Assembly (NCBI GenBank): GCA_046726955.1
Contig: JBKPBQ010000424.1
Location: forward strand, 1 to 8,436
DNA: 8,436 nucleotides
Direction of reading: 5' to 3'
From: CAVPGH01 sp046726955
Lineage (GTDB): Bacteria > Acidobacteriota > Vicinamibacteria > Fen-336
Numbering within the stretch: the first letter of the stretch is position 1; every line of letters begins with the position of its first letter. The notes under the pieces are model-generated. The model saw nothing but the letters and a program-made list of their open reading frames with translations. It was not told where the DNA came from and searched no databases. Shown here piece by piece: positions 6,752 to 8,436 of the stretch. The translations under genes were made by a program, and so were the position numbers.

Positions 6752-8436
6752 GGCCCCTCCTCGAGCAGCGGCGGAAGGTCCTCGAGAGGCGCCTCCGCGC
6801 CGAGCGGCGAGATGGCGAGGCTCTCGTAGCTCGGGATGAAGGTGACGGCGTGGCGGCTCGCGAATTCGGGCTCGACGATCTCCGTCAGCACCCGTCCCTC
6901 CATGTCGCGGGCCACGGGCAGGCCGAACAGGTAGAGCACGGTGGGGGCAATGTCGAGCACGGAGGCCCGCTCCACGTGCGCCTCGGCGCGGATGCCGTCG
7001 CCCACCGCCAGCAGATACCCGTCGGGCGCGCCCGCATGCGTGCCGCTCGCGGGCTCGCCCCCGAGGAAGCCCGCGAGGAGGCGGCGCCAGAGCGGCACGG
7101 GCTCCATGCCGAATCCCGAGACCACGAGGAGCACTTCTCCCGGCCGCAGCGCCTGGCCGAGTTCTCCCACCCACTGGCCGACGAGCGCCTGGTAGCGCTC
7201 GAGCACGCGGCCGAAGCGGCGCGCGTCCGCGGGCCGCACGTCGCCGAAGCGGTCGGGATGGGCGAAGCGGAAGAAGCTGTGACCGGCGACGTCGAGGCCG
7301 TTCACGTTCGTGGCGAAGAGCGCGGGATCGTAGACGGAGCGGAGGAGCGCGCCCGCGCGGTGGTACGTGAGGTCAGGGGCGAGAGCCTCGTCCACGAGCG
7401 GTCGCCGCCAGGCGCCGGGCCCCGTGGAGTCGTCGACGAACTCGCGGACGAGCGCGGGATCGACCTCGCTGGGGCGGACGGCGCGGGCGAGCACCTCCTT
7501 CCAGAGGTCGGGAGGAAAGAGGGTGGTGGTCGCGCGCGCCGGGTCGTCACGCAGGAGGTGGAAGTATGGCGAGAGCATGAAGCCCTGGACCTTCCCGGGA
7601 GGGTGCGTCCCCCAGATCCGCACGGTGCCGGCGGCGATGCCGAACGCGTTGAGCGCATCCCAGAGGGCGGGGCGCCGTCGCGCCGCCGAGGTCACGGGCC
7701 GCCGCGAGACGAGGCCCGCCCGCTCCAGGAAGCCGACGAGGGCACCTTTGGGCAGGAGCTCGAACGGACGCGCGGAGCCGAAGACGCGATAGGTCGAGAA
7801 GCTCTTGATCCCGTGATCACGCGGGAGGCAGCCCGTCACGATCGAGGTCCAGACGGGCGGCCCCTCCGTGGGCCGGAGCGTGGCCAGAGGCCCGGAGGCG
7901 CCGCGGCGGGCCAGCCGGCCGAAGGCCGCGAGCGAGCCTCCTGCAATTCCTTCCTCGACCTGCGTGGGCCCGAGCCCGTCGACGCCCACGAGGATCACGC
8001 GCCGCACCGGCCGCACGGTATCGGTGGCGACGGGCACGGGCGCGGGCCGCTCCTGCGGCGCGGGGCGCAGCGCGAGCGGGATGGCGAGGGTCGCCGCGGG
8101 GGCGAGAACGGCGAGGGCGGCGGAGACCGATCGCGGTCGATGCGGGAAGAGGAGCGCGTCCACGGCCACGGCCACCAGCATCAGGAGCGCGCCCGTGATG
8201 GCGAGGCAGGAACCGAAGAGCCCGCGCAGCGCGGGGACCGGGATCGAGTGGCGGTAGCTCAGCAGGTTGTACCAGAAGAGGAAGGCGGTGGCCGCCACCG
8301 CGAGGAAGCTCAGCGAGAACGCCCAGGGATAGCCCGGAACCATCGGCCCGAACGCGCGCGGCCACCAGCGGAACGCATTGCCGAGGACGGCCAGGAGCGC
8401 GAAAGTCGCGGTCGCCGCGAGCGCGTAGGGCAGGAG
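6748..8436 (-). CDS. Membrane-anchored alkaline-phosphatase-superfamily protein (type I phosphodiesterase/nucleotide pyrophosphatase domain), N-terminus beyond right edge
   Basis: The frame is open to the right edge: the 31 codons before ATG 8343 encode another hydrophobic helix (LLPYALAATATFALLAVLG) and no stop. That ATG is therefore unlikely to be the start, and the gene is partial, with 562 residues visible. Numbering from ATG 8343, TM segments lie near 7-27, 42-66 and 74-93. A phosphodiesterase domain follows: VILVGVDGLG (Asp122, metal); PPVWTSIVTGCLPRDHGI (Thr166, likely nucleophile); NGLDVAGHSFF (Asp351 and His355, metal); and SGTHAGAPDGYLL (His436, metal). The usual SDHG metal motif is instead SGFGMEP (409-415), checked codon by codon, so two expected zinc ligands are missing. 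The C-terminal VLDIAPTVLYLFGLPVARDMEGRVL is typical of the family. It probably hydrolyses or transfers a phosphate ester at the membrane surface, if active. It is coupled to a HAD phosphatase and followed by a GT-C enzyme, which suggests envelope lipid or polysaccharide work. Confidence 0.88.
   Translation of the reverse strand, partial: LLPYALAATATFALLAVLGNAFRWWPRAFGPMVPGYPWAFSLSFLAVAATAFLFWYNLLSYRHSIPVPALRGLFGSCLAITGALLMLVAVAVDALLFPHRPRSVSAALAVLAPAATLAIPLALRPAPQERPAPVPVATDTVRPVRRVILVGVDGLGPTQVEEGIAGGSLAAFGRLARRGASGPLATLRPTEGPPVWTSIVTGCLPRDHGIKSFSTYRVFGSARPFELLPKGALVGFLERAGLVSRRPVTSAARRRPALWDALNAFGIAAGTVRIWGTHPPGKVQGFMLSPYFHLLRDDPARATTTLFPPDLWKEVLARAVRPSEVDPALVREFVDDSTGPGAWRRPLVDEALAPDLTYHRAGALLRSVYDPALFATNVNGLDVAGHSFFRFAHPDRFGDVRPADARRFGRVLERYQALVGQWVGELGQALRPGEVLLVVSGFGMEPVPLWRRLLAGFLGGEPASGTHAGAPDGYLLAVGDGIRAEAHVERASVLDIAPTVLYLFGLPVARDMEGRVLTEIVEPEFASRHAVTFIPSYESLAISPLGAEAPLEDLPPLLEEGP
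6756..6762 (-). promoter_or_regulatory. Ribosome binding site of the HAD phosphatase (GAGGAGG)
   Basis: GAGGAGG lies 4 nt before GTG 6751. It is encoded within the last codons of the phosphodiesterase gene (LLEEGP) and supports the short HAD reading. Confidence 0.75.

Overview
This is an 8.4 kb stretch of a high-GC bacterial chromosome. Every supported gene lies on the minus strand, so transcription runs from the right edge to the left. GC is high throughout (roughly 70% by eye), GTG starts dominate, and neighbouring genes overlap by 4 nt. The PyrB/PyrC/PyrR proteins and the multi-TM phosphodiesterase look most like those of soil lineages such as Candidatus Rokubacteria/Methylomirabilota or deltaproteobacterial groups. 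That placement is an impression from protein style, not a computed result.

Right block (8436 to 4851, transcribed leftward) is a membrane/envelope-type set. It holds the C-terminal 562 codons of a multi-TM alkaline-phosphatase-superfamily (type I phosphodiesterase) protein whose N-terminus lies beyond the right edge, then a HAD-superfamily phosphatase, then a GT-C (ArnT/PMT-like) membrane glycosyltransferase. The two junctions inside this block are GTGA overlaps with strong Shine-Dalgarno (SD) sequences.

Middle block (4800 to 1585) is a pyrimidine biosynthesis operon: a CsaA-like tRNA-binding-fold protein, then PyrR (regulator / uracil phosphoribosyltransferase), PyrB (aspartate carbamoyltransferase) and PyrC (class I dihydroorotase). 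PyrB and PyrC catalyse steps 2 and 3 of UMP synthesis and are translationally coupled. A sigma70-like promoter candidate sits exactly where the operon would need one, just before csaA. It would make csaA leaderless.

Left block (1577 to 1): a circularly permuted ATP-grasp ligase-like protein of unknown substrate follows pyrC after 7 nt and is probably cotranscribed with the pyr genes. An 86-nt gap after it contains a perfect 28-bp palindrome abutting a second small hairpin. The window then ends inside a small ribbon-helix-helix (CopG/antitoxin-like) gene that starts at 135 and runs off the left edge.

No tRNA, rRNA, CRISPR array or insertion sequence was recognised. The most useful points for a second look are: the phosphodiesterase whose usual Asp-His metal pair is Gly-Phe; the orphan ATP-grasp protein at the end of the pyr operon; the promoter/leaderless csaA candidate; the tandem palindromes; and the shared gene-junction design, in which each SD is encoded in the C-terminus of the upstream protein.
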